Notes under the pieces: generated by a model
What the model was told of the DNA's origin: nothing
The model's database searches: none
The model's input: the letters and a program-made list of their open reading frames with translations, nothing else
In this document: piece by piece, positions 27,498 through 39,305 of the stretch
Layout of the letters: every line of letters begins with the position of its first letter
How positions within the stretch are numbered: position 1 is the stretch's first letter
Position numbers and translations under genes: made by a program
NCBI GenBank assembly: GCA_003342815.1
Contig: PTEX01000131.1
Location: 891,640 to 955,639, forward strand
Reading direction: 5' to 3'
Source of the DNA: Eudromia elegans
Taxonomy: Eukaryota; Chordata; Aves; Tinamiformes; Tinamidae
DNA: 64,000 nt

Positions 27498-30400
27498 GTA
27501 ATAAAATCATTGTTAATAAATCACCATATTCTTCTGGCTAGCCCCTGACAAGCCTGTATTTGTCACTGTTACCGCTCTCCAAGTTCCCATCTTTCCATAA
27601 TTATTTTGCTCCCCTGCAATCTTTCTTACTTTCTTCTGGTTACCCTGGGAAATGTTTGGATTCTGCATGATTAAAGTTAACGGGAGCCTTGCCATCAGCT
27701 TCAGTGGACACGGGATCAAGCTCTGCGCCAAATTCCATAAACCTTCTGTGTAAGCTACACCACCTGTTTTCCTTCTGCTTTTTCTTTCTCCTCCCATGCC
27801 CCATTTCTCCTAATTGCAGGATTTTCTCTGCTCCAACACCTATTAATCTATGCACTGTATTCAATCCATCCTATTCACTTTACCAGTGGTCCTATAGCTA
27901 GAACCCACAGGAGGAGAGTGTGAACTCATTTATTAAAGTGCTACTTGCTGTGCTGCCAAAGCTGTGTCAGGACATCACAGAACAAACCCAAATGGTATGC
28001 AATATCTTTTCACGCATCTTGATCTATTTTTCAATTTTATTTCCAGTCCCACTTGGAAAACCATGGCCCTATGTATTTATTTCTAAAATTTTCTTATACC
28101 CAAGTGCTAAATCTTTGACATAGTTTGGTTTGTTGAATTCTGGCCTTCTCCTTCCTAGCAAATGTAAAGAATGTACTTCATTATTTCTGCCAACATGTTT
28201 CAATAATCAAAAACTAGAAGTTCTCCATTCCTTGTGCTAAGAGACTAAAGGGGTTTTTTGTTTTTGTTGGTTTTTTTTTTTTTCAGTCCTCCCAAATTTA
28301 ATGCTTTATTTTAAAAAAATGTATTTTAAAAACATGTTTTGAGACAGGCAAATCAAGTGGAAGGATCTTAGGGAAGTGTAGAGCTTCAGCCTTAGATCAT
28401 TAGTCACTGCAGAGTCTGAAAGAAAAGGTGATCATTTGGGAACGATCGCTCAGGTCAGCAATCCCAAATAGAGATTAATCACAGGGCGTGAGGGAGAAGC
28501 TTGGGAAAGGTTGGTTCCTCGTTGAATCAAGACCTACTGTTCCCTCTCGTTAACATATCCTCTCATTTGTTAAGCTCTTTCATTAGTTGTGTGAACGCAA
28601 TCCGCTACTTCATCGCCCAAGTGCATGACAGCCCAAGCAGTAGGTGAAGGACATCCTTTATTTAGCTGCTTCTGACTTGGACTTTACTGGAGCGATACAT
28701 CATTCAGGACTCAAATTAATGTCTGTCCTAAGAGACATATTGTATGGCTGGATGTTTACTCTAAAGTATTGTTTGAATGTGCTGTCTATTGAAACAAAGT
28801 GTACTGCCATTATCCGAAAATTTATCTTCCCCTGTTGGAGATTGTTCCATGAAGCTTAAACTTCTACTCCTGGTAGTTCATAAGATGCGATTTCCCACCC
28901 CCCCCCACCCCCCCCCCAGACACACTATTTTTTCTACCTTGTGAGAAAATAAAGGCTGAGCAACTCTAGTACTAAGTAAACTAAGTAAAGTACACTTATT
29001 GTACACCCATTCAGCATGTAGCTGGATACACAGCAGGTTCACACTGTTTAAAAGCTCACTGGTCACTCACAGCTTTTATGAGACATTATAACACTATCTA
29101 AGAGGGACAATGACTTGAAATATTTCATAACGGTATCTTAGCAGGCAACCTTTATGTATTTATTACTAACTCCTAAACACAAGATTAAGCAGCTTAATCA
29201 AATCCAACACCAGCACCAGATTGCTGAGGTCCCTTGGTAAAGCAATCTGAACTGGCACGTCAAGGGGAAATCATATGGCAGGCTTGTTACCACTGCTGGG
29301 TTACACTTCATTTTGTTAGCTGCCCAGTGACCTCACCCATTGAATATTATTTCTTATTTTGAGCAAAATCATGTGGAGTTATTAGAGAAGCAAAGCAGTT
29401 CTCAAGCACTTGAGCCAGGAGTAAAAGATAAGAAACAAACAACAAGAAAAGAAAAAGTAAATAAAACAAAAGACTCCTTCACGTGTGGAAAATGGGACAC
29501 TAGCAAGCAGCACAAGTGGAGGGCAGGAATGTAAGTGACAGTAGCATCACTTGTGGTGGATCCCATTGCCTCTCACATACCACCAGAGCTCCTCTCCCTG
29601 CCTCGTCCTAAGGCTCTCAGAGCATTCTTTATCTGTATCCAGATCAAGGTATCTATAGTATTCCCACTCTATTTCTCTTCTCCTCTTATTATTATTAGGC
29701 ACACTAAAAATTATCCTTAGAATTGGTTATGTGTTTAAGCACTTGGAGGAATTTTAACTGCAAATTGTGTAGCACTGCAGTTATTTTACAAGTACTGAGA
29801 TTAAGGTAACTATATTTTTGATCCCAATATTTAATCCAAATAAATTTTTGGTAGTCAGTGATTTAAGTTGGGGCAGGGGAATCCTACCTATAAGTAAGGA
29901 TCGGAGGGAAAACATATTCTGAATACTTATTTTCTTGCTCTTCCGTCTTGAAACAAACTGAGAGGTTCTGTTTTAGATATTGTTAAACAACAGGCAGAAA
30001 GATGACCTTCAGGGTGTATTTTATCCCCAAGGCACTGGGCTGGTAAGCAGTATTTCTGGAGATATTTCCCATGCAAGTTTCTCCATTTCCAGGGCCTGCT
30101 CAGCAGAGCTGTCAACGCCAGTGTAAATGATCCTCTGCCGACACGCGCACCAGGGCCTGGAGCGCTGTGAGCAGCACAGCTTCCTTCTGCATCATGTGCA
30201 CCGTGCAAGGGCCACTCGCACATCAATGGGAGGTCCCCCTGGGCTCTGTGCAGACAGAGCGTAAATCACCTGATAACCTAATGAGGACGGGCTGCCTCAA
30301 CATCTCCACACGGAGCAAACGCGCATAGATAGGGCCATAATGCCCGTGATGGATGGGACGGGCACCAGGGCAAGATCAAAAGGAGAAGGCTACAGCAAGC

Positions 30401-33400
30401 GTTTTTTAATCACCAGACCTTGTATCGCAATTAACTACTTCCCGTGATTGCTCCCTCCACAGTCTGGATGGGAGATTTTCCATGTTTTTTTGCTGTGGGC
30501 CATACAAGCTGAGCAGGACACAGCCTCCTACAGCACAGGAGGCCACCAAGGAAGGGCAAAGGGAAGCCTTCCTTCTCCACGCCCTCATGTACCACCAATC
30601 TCACTACAAAACTCACCACCCCTGCTATTTTCTCCACCTCCTAAATTTCACCAAACTTTTATCCTTCCTGTACAGCCAACAGCTTTGCCAGCTTAGCTCC
30701 TTATTTTCCTCTCTGCATCTGTTTAAGTCTGCACCAACCCTCAAACCTCCTCCTGCACCCAGCCCTCTCCACTACTTCATCTTCCACACTGTTTGTTTCA
30801 TCCTTTAGCAGGAGCAGCCCCTTTCCTGCCCATCTATTTATTGCCATAAATCTGTAGAAGATGCAAAAGGAGAGCGCTCAAACGCAGAGAGAGTGAAGTT
30901 CAAGGTACTTGCTCCTCTTCCATGAGATGGAAAGGTCTTCCTTTAGATAGGAAGATGCAATTTTACTGACCTTTGCAGATGCTACAGTTATCAAACAATC
31001 CACTTCATTTTAAAAAAAAAACCCTTTCATAATCCTGATGATTATGCCACCAAGAGACACAAAGTAGACTTTCTCAGGGAAATAAGAAAAAAATCTCTTT
31101 TCACCTAATTTATACATATGATGTCATAATTTTGATCAGTCTTAACATGTTACTGTTTATTTTTGCCTTCTCTAATGCTTTCCTTTGCATTTTAATGCCT
31201 TTCTATTGAAGAAATTAACAAGCATGATGAATGTGCCACTTCAAAGGCCAACTTAGCTTATTTCTTCAGCCTTCTCACAGCAAAAAGAGGCTGCATTTTG
31301 TTTGCTTTGTCCCAGAGAGATAACCTATCAAGCAACCATTCCTTAGGGAGAAGGAACAAAACAGGCAACAGCAACGTGATGCATTTTTCATCATCTTACA
31401 GTTATCTTTCTTAAGAAAATAAAGTCACATAAATTAAAGGAACTTTATTCTGAAGGGACAATTTGGGAATAGTTTTGCATGTGTGTATAGTGTACCCCTA
31501 TAACTCCTAATGAACATATGCACAAGGTAATCTTACTGGACGAGGCATGCAGAACTGGGTAATACTACTACTTTCTGCTTCATGTTTTTTCTAACTGTAT
31601 CACCTTTCTCTTGGAGGATTTCAATAAGAAAAGTCTAGAAGACAAAGTATCTTAAGAGCTGTGCAGGTAACCTTGGGCACTAAGGGCATTTCTTGCCAAC
31701 TTGCCCAAGATTTGCTTTATCCTACAGTTAACTCTGAGGAGGGAAAGGAGAAAAATAAACAAAAAACACAGAGTGAAAACCACACAGATATGAAAGTTAT
31801 GCACTCTGAACATGCTAACTAGTTAAAGATTTGCAGTGGGCATTAGCTGTGCAAGTGATTTTCCTTTCTGAAATTGAATCCTATGATTAAGAAAAAGATC
31901 CTTGTGGGGAAGGTTTGGAGCGTAGAGGAAGGGAGCTGCATTGCCAACTCAAAGGCTTCATCCACCAGATAAACCCAGTCGAAATACAAAACAAACTCAT
32001 GCCACTGGAATCATTGCCACAACCTGACTGTATGACTAAATTTCAACCAAGTAGTGAGTTCATATCGGATGTACTACAGTGTTTCATAGAGTAAGGTGTA
32101 AACAGGAACCCAACAACGACAAAATCTCGGTTGGAAATGGCAAAACAGTAAAGAGCTGAGATTCTGGAAGCGGAGCAGAGCCCCAACTGACTCTCACTCC
32201 ATTGCAAGAGAGATATGCAAGCATTTCAGTCACCCGCAACTTAAGAGAGGCTTTTTCATTTTGGTTTGTGCTTGGGAATTTTTGATCAAAAGGAACACAT
32301 GAAAGTGGTTTTTGATTTTATCTCAGAGGTCAGTGATTCTGGAAACAAAAGTTACTCACCAGTAAAGCACATTTTTATTCTTGATTTTCCCCTTGCCTGA
32401 GAAAGTCTCTCTGCAGAATTCACTGGTAAGAATTATGAAAAATGCTTCTACGGAAGACCTATGCCTTGAGGCTAAAGCAAATACACTGAACCCTGCTCAA
32501 CATCCATTCTTTATGTGCTAAAATAAAACAACGCACAGAATGGCTCCTGCCTTTTACAACACCTGGAAATTTGCAGTGCCTTCAGAGGCACAAAAATGCC
32601 TAATATTGTGACTACCTAAAACTTCTATGCCACCTAAAACAATAGATCTATACAGGTTGCCTTGCTTTTCTACCCTCGAATTAAGACCACTCCTCACTTG
32701 TGAAAGAAGAACAGTTTCATTAAATCAATCCCTTTAATATATTAACCTCTTATTCTGTACGCAGGTGCGAATTTGAGAGCCTGAGATAGGTATCTTTCAC
32801 CCGAGGCTGCTAACCTCGTGCCTCAAAGGGATCACTCACTCGGAGAGCGAGAGGACAAACCCCTCCTCGCCAACGTGTCAAACCAAGGCATAAATCAAAC
32901 AACAGATGTTCAAAATACCTTTTCCAACCATCTGCGGCTAACGCACAAAGGAAAATATTTAATAAGCTTTAGGAATGCATATTTGTGACTCGCTGATAAC
33001 GTCGCACCATAAACTGTCCAGACTGCAGGATGCCCTATGGTGTGAGCAGCTAGGGAGGGAGGAATTTATCTGGGGACCCTTCAGTCCCAAATGATTTCGT
33101 GAAGAATTTCCAGCTGACTTTTACCTCATGCCATCCTGCCTGTTTAGGGGAGGCATTTTCTATGAATGAACAGCTTAATATCACATTTGTTTTCTGTTTC
33201 ACTTGAGAAGAAAACCCCGAGGGCAGCAGTACTGGGGTACTTGCCTGCAAGAGCATTTTCTTGCTGGAAAAGGGGCCGTGCAGAGAACCCCCACCCTAGG
33301 GCTTTCATCACATTTGGAAACAAGGATGAGGAGGTACCATCAGCACGTGCATACCACAATTATTAGTTGTTGGAATTCAGGATTAAGCATTCCTGCAGTT

Positions 33401-34629
33401 TTTATTGTGTAAGAACACATTCACACACTCTGTTGAGAGCAAAAATAATCAGCTGAACTCCTGATAGGGACATGGATGTAAAGAAAGGGCAACACCAATA
33501 AATCCTTATGAGGGGGAACAAATGTAAGCGTGTCTCAATTTCCTGCAAGGCAATATATAAGTTCCAGACCCCTGCGACTGGGATCTGCACAGAAGCGTTG
33601 AGGGAGGAAGGAAAAAGTAGCTAAAAAAAGCAGATGGGTGGACAGGGCGGAAATAATAAATAGTGAGAGAGAGATTGCTCTAATGGGGAAAACACTAGAA
33701 GAATTAGTGGGTAGATAGCAGACGAAGCCCTGAGAAATGGAGCTGTGCAGTTATAGGGCATGTGGAAAGATATCCGACAGACAGAGCACATTCCTGAGGA
33801 GCACGTGGGATCACAGCTTGCCTCGGGCTAGAGCAGCTCCTGTGCCCAGAGGCACCGGGAGCACCTCCCTGCTCCTTCACCGGCTAAAAGCTCCAACCAG
33901 AATTTCACCAAGGAGCGGTTCACCCTAAATGTGCCATAAAGAAAGCCTTGAAGAACAGGAGTGAAAATCAAACTTAGATTAAGAGTTCAGCATGTTATGA
34001 TCAAGATTCCTGGTTCATAATCCAAAAATTGCAGTCAAGTTATTCTCTTCTCTATTTCTTGATGCTAGGGTAACGTTTTCCCAGTATTAGGACAGAATTA
34101 TTTAGAAGTTCTCCTATGAGCTCAGCACAGCAGACCTCCCTTAAATTTGGTTTTAGCCATATGTGAAAACAACAAAAAAGAGAGAGAAAGAACTTCACAG
34201 CATATTATTCAGCATTACTCAACCCTTAGATATGCTAAACCATTTTACACAAGCCATATTGGAATGAAAGAGTCACCTGAACAGAAAATACACCAAATAC
34301 AGTGCACATAAAATCAAATGTTATTACAGGCTTTTTCTAGCTCTGGGCTAACTCCAGAAAACCACCCAAAAAAGCCTGAGAACGAGGTGGACCTGGAATA
34401 CACATGCGGCAAAGCTTCCGCGTGTCCTGTGCTATTCCACAGACTTTGCTCATCGGAAAAGGGGAAGTGCAAATGGAACATCTGCAACGCCTGGAGTATC
34501 CCGGGGGGAATACACGGGAAGGATGTTACAAAGCTATTTGAGCCGCTGTCAAACACGCATAGGAGGTGCAAAGCCTAACGAGGAGCACGAAATCACATGT
34601 GAACAGGGCTCAACGGGTGAAACCATTGT
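27498..34629. other. Intergenic, no gene recognised
   Basis: This stretch runs from the assembly gap to the orphan CpG island. It is mostly AT-rich, with a GC-richer section around 30.05-30.4 kb and pyrimidine-rich DNA at 30.55-30.8 kb. No conserved coding segment, tRNA or repeat family was recognised. Confidence 0.55.
28894..28917. repeat. Interrupted poly-C tract
   Basis: There are three C runs (3, 9 and 9-10) separated by single A residues. The minus strand is therefore a G-rich tract able in principle to form a G-quadruplex. Confidence 0.85.
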
Positions 34630-35040
34630 GAGATGATACAACGAACGTGAGCGCCACTCCGAGGGTTCCTGAGGGATCAGGAACAAGGCAGGATCAGACC
34701 CGGGGGGCCTGGCCTGTCCCGCGGTTTTTCCCGCGGGGCTCAGCAGGTTTGCGCTCCGCAAGGGCAGAGCCGCTGACCAGGAGGCTGCGGCGCCGGGCGC
34801 TATGCGCAGGTATCGCACTGCCCTCTAGCGCCCCGCGCGCCGCAAAGCCCCGGCGAGGGGCTCCCGGGCGGCCGCCGAGCTGCCCCCGCCCGCCTCCTGT
34901 GCTGGGGGGATGCCCCGAGGCCCCCGTTCCTCCTCCTGAGGGGACACGAGCCCTTGTCCTCTAGGCTTTACAGTGAGACGGGAGCGACCCCAGAGTTTCT
35001 CACCCAACTTTGTGCAACAAACGAAGCGGTTGTTGAGCAA
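34630..35040. promoter_or_regulatory. Orphan CpG island
   Basis: A hand count gives about 38 CpG in 420 nt, densest at 34,681-34,920 (about 28 in 240 nt), with GC clearly above the flanks and little CpG depletion. Such unmethylated islands usually mark promoters. No conserved coding exon was found next to it; open frames through it on both strands are short and compositionally driven. It lies about 13 kb past the CPE 3' end. It may be a promoter for a noncoding RNA, a far alternative first exon of a neighbouring gene, or a regulatory element. Direction is unknown. Confidence 0.5.
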
Positions 35041-35940
35041 AAGGAGCAGAGCTAAGTTGTATCAAACCACTTGGCCATGAGAAGACACAGTCCTCCACGC
35101 ACGCATCCAGCCAAAGGACCGACTGCCCCACGCAGGAGCCTTAGCAGCACGGACCCGCTCTGAGCCACAGCCCAGGCAGCCAAGCAGAGCCCCCCAGGCC
35201 ACCTCCAGGGAGCAACCAGGGCTTCCAGCAGCCAGAGCGGCCCTAGGGCAGCAGCGCCACCCAGCCCGGGGAGCTCCAGCCCCTCATCCCACCTCTCCTC
35301 TGGATACAGGGTATGCAAACGCTAAACATATAAACACATGTAAAATGTATACACAGAATATATGCTGCTTGCACGAGCGAGTGCTGGGCTATGACCCACT
35401 ATACATTTGACGTAGGCAAACCTCAACCCAGATCAAAAAACTGGGCTTTTAGAACAAGACCTTTGAAACACACATTTCACAAACTTTCCTGGTAAGAATT
35501 ACCATTTTTGAAAACATTCCTTCAAAGTACAAAATGGCCAAAGTCCATAACATACTCCCACCTCCAGAGGGCCAGGTATAAGTCCTAGCATCACATTCAA
35601 GGGCCCTTGGCTTCCAGATGGCCACTGAGTGGTCCCACCTCCCTGTCAAGCCCTTCTTGGGCAGGAAACACTGAGGAGAAAAAGAGAGAAAATTGCCACA
35701 CACTTACCCCGTCTGCCAGGTTGCCAGAGGGACGAGCTGGCTTTCCACTAGAAAGAAAGAAAGGAGCCCTTAATGTGATCAGAAAGGGAAATGGTGTCTA
35801 TAAAATAGGCCTCTGCTTTCAAAAGCAGACTTGGTAGCTACAGGACTGAAAAAGCTACTTTAAGGTGTGGCCTTTTGTTTAGCTGTTGCATTATACATTT
35901 GTATTTCTTATTACTGAAATCGATATTCAAAATATATCTT

Positions 35941-35952
35941 CCCCCCCCCCCC
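35941..35952. repeat. Poly-C tract (12)
   Basis: There are twelve consecutive C residues between AT-rich flanks. Confidence 0.9.
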
Positions 35953-38900
35953 TCCAAATTCAGCATTAAATTGCTATTGACCCACAGATATTACTTACAC
36001 TTTAGGATGCAAATGCACACATAGTTGATAAGTCCATATTTATCTAAGCTAGAGAAGCAGAAAGGTCACAAGCTCCCTCTTTCACCACAGTTTAAAAGAG
36101 GCAAGGTAGCAAAGACCAGTTCTGTAAGGTAACCAGTATAGTTTTACATGAAACTCTATAGGGGCTTCGTCAGGCAACCAGAGAGTTAAGGAACTTCTGG
36201 CAGGAAAGGTGGTGATGAGTAATTAACGAGGATAACTTCTCTCATTAGCACAGCTGATTTAAACATCACGACAAAGGAAAGAACACAAGTGTGAATTGAG
36301 TGGCAGGTTAATTACAGCTCTGCTATTCCAAATGTGTTGATCACTATTTCAGCAGAATGCTGGTGCCTGTGCCTACCACTGGCTGAATAAGTAGTTGCAT
36401 TTGCCTCAACAGGGCTGCTCAAGAACTGAAGTGACATAAGTACTTTGGTATTCTGCTGAATCAAATCTTTAATAAAGGTACAGATAGAAAACCAGCTGAT
36501 TTTTGGCTTGCTACCTGATCAGCTGGTAGAATAAATTGATGCTTTCTTTAGAAGCATGAAGATATGTAAAGAATCTAATCCTACCTACGATAACAAGTGG
36601 AAGCATCTGCATCATTTTGGCTAAAAGGAAAACACTCCTTTTTGAGCATGAATCACCAGCTGGAGCCAAGCAGGAGGCTTCTCGGGCTGCTCAAACTGTA
36701 ACTTAACGAGGGCAGCTTTGATGATGGCGTGCTCACGCAAAGCCCTTCCCAGCAAGAGTCTCCTGACAAACACGATTTCTTGTCGTTCATCTCCCGGAGC
36801 GGTTTCCCAAGGGCTCTTGTCAGTTACTGACTTACATCTGCTGCCGTGGATGGCAGTTTCCACTGAATTTAGCTCCGAGAGACGTAAGCCCTTGAGTGGA
36901 AGAACAGGAATTTACATTCCTGTCCTAAAAATGACATATTCCATTTAAGTTTCTGTAGTGTTTTGAATGCTTTCTATTTCTCTTTTAATAAAGAAAGCAG
37001 CAAAATAACAGAGGCAAAATGATAATACAGAGAAGAAAAAAACTTAGTGGAATTTCCTATAGCAGAACTTTAATTACCAAAGAGTGCAGCTAACTCTTCA
37101 GAGCGAATCTAATATCCAGATGTGGTCCAGAACTCTGCGCTTCCAAGTGTGTCAGGTACATGAATTTTCAGAGCACGTTATGCCAGGAGAGCACGCAGGA
37201 GAGGCAGCAGGTAATTGTGGGGGAAACGTGTGGGAGCAGCACGTGCCAAACTGCCCTTGCTCGGCGTGTGAAAGCTGGGAAAGGGGATCCTGCTGTGGAA
37301 AGGGACACGAGGTCACTTGCTACTCCCAAGGATGGCATTTAAATCCGGAATAACTCAATAATTCCACTGAAGTCGATGGTTTTAAGCAGAGAGTGGAAAA
37401 TAAAATCTGGCTGCTCTCCCTTGTGACCCTGCCCTGAAGCACAGTGGGAGGTGGGAAGCCGGTCCAACACATCTTCACTTCAGGGCTCTCCTTCTCTCTA
37501 GGGATATTTAGGATGGGGCCCAAGCAGGTACTTCACCCTCTGAGTTGGTGGTCACACAGACAGCGCTGAATTAAGGGAAAACTCGAAGCAGAGTCACCTC
37601 CCAACCCCAAATTTGTCTGTCCCTTCTCTCTAGCGGAGGATGCCACCCAGTAGGGATGGTTGGACCCACAAGGTGATTCCTCCTTCATGCCCAAATGAAT
37701 TCCCAAGTGAAAGCACATTGGTATTGCAGTCTTGGCAACAACAGGTAGCACAGATGTCTGGAGCCAGTCTAAAGTCTTGGTCATCAGCTACTAATTAAAG
37801 GGCATTTACCGCATTCACGTAGTTCTTCATTTTAGGTCTAGATTTCCCAGACATTAAATATCCACTTTTTTTTCCTAGTTTTTTTCCCCTGCTTTTAAGT
37901 TCAGATATTAAAAACTTTTACTGGAAAAAAAGTCATTGCGAGGAAGGATTTGCATAACTAGATTTTTATCTTTTGGGGTTTTTTGTTCTTTTTTTTTTTT
38001 TGATCTGCAAATTTTTAAAGGAGAATATTGGAAAACATTCTCTGGAAAAATGTACTTTTTTCTTGTTATTTTAGGCTTCAGAGTGTATTCCAGACCAAAG
38101 ACAAAAATGAGTTCATGTTTAAATATCTGTTGATTCCTCAGATAAACAGCAATGCTGTATTTCTTTATTCTGTGGTTTGTTGCCCAATATTACTTTTTTT
38201 TTTCCATCTCTATGTAAAAAGCCCATGCCTAAATTCTCTTTGCCCATGCTCCCTGCTCATGCAGGACTTGTCCAGGATGGGACTTCTCCATTTACATGCC
38301 TCTCAGATTTGGGAAGCAGCAGGTAGCTGAGGTACACACAGGCCTTGGACTCGCAGCACCCATGGGAGCTGAGAGACCCCTGGGGATGGGGCCTTCCACC
38401 CACACAAGGCTGTAGTGGTTGGAAGGGGAGGCCAACACGGTAAGAGATGATCTCCTTGCGTTCCAGCCGATCCTCAGAGGTCAGAGGGACTGGGGGTGGC
38501 TGGGCTCGTCCCTTGATAGGGATACCAAATGCCCTGGTAGCTGTAGGCCTGGCTCTGGCAGCATCGCATTCGTGAAGTCTCTCAACTATAGGTCCGAGCG
38601 CCTTCAAACAGGTAGTCAACTTCACGCAACATTTAGAGAGCAGGATTGGGATGTCCATGCAAGAAATGCACTGCTACAGCGAGGGGTTCTTAGCTAGCGC
38701 TGGTGTACAAACCCACAATGATCCCTGACCCCAGGAGATGGGAGAGGGCTCTCACTCTCAGGCAGGGTCTCAATCCAAGAGGAGGTTCAGCCCATCAGCT
38801 GATCCCAGAAGTTACAATGGAGTCTTCCCTCCAACTTCTTCCCTCCTTAATTCGCCTTTTATGCTTTTTTTACATCTAGGTGGAGCTTGAGTGTGGTCAT

Positions 38901-39109
38901 ACTTTTTCTACTGATTTGTGAAAAAGGCTCTTGCATCTGAGGGTAGAGCCAGTTGAAAATCTGGAGAACATGCTCAGTGAGCGGGGATTGTACCTTGGAG
39001 GGGGGATAACTTTGAGGATGGAGGTGAGCACTGGCATTATAACGAGCTTACAGTGAAGAAAATTCAAGCAAATTTCATCTGAAAGGAGTGATTTGCCACC
39101 CTTGCACCA

Positions 39110-39305
39110 GACCCCTTATCGTGTATCTGCCGTCGGGCAGCCCCTGTGCAGCCCATCAGCTGCACGGCACCACCGGGTCACCACGTCCGCAGGGAGCGCA
39201 GCAGAGTCTGCCCGTGGGGTCTTCGCTCCGCTCCACCCTCCGTTACTCCTCCTTGCAGCCGCGAGGAGAGCGGATTGGGCTGCCCAGGGAAGCGCTGAGG
39301 AGTAA
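39110..39305. other. CpG-dense patch, intergenic
   Basis: About 16 CpG are counted in 195 nt. Short open frames on both strands are compositional. No family was recognised. Confidence 0.4.

Noticed and set aside
34549..34964. TLL1 first exon in the CpG island
   Set aside because: None of the frames through the island gives a signal peptide followed by the expected protease propeptide. By synteny TLL1 should lie further left.
35052..35318. 88-codon Leu/Ala/Gly-rich minus-strand frame next to the CpG island
   Set aside because: Hydrophobic composition comes from GC-rich DNA; no conserved motif or splice support.
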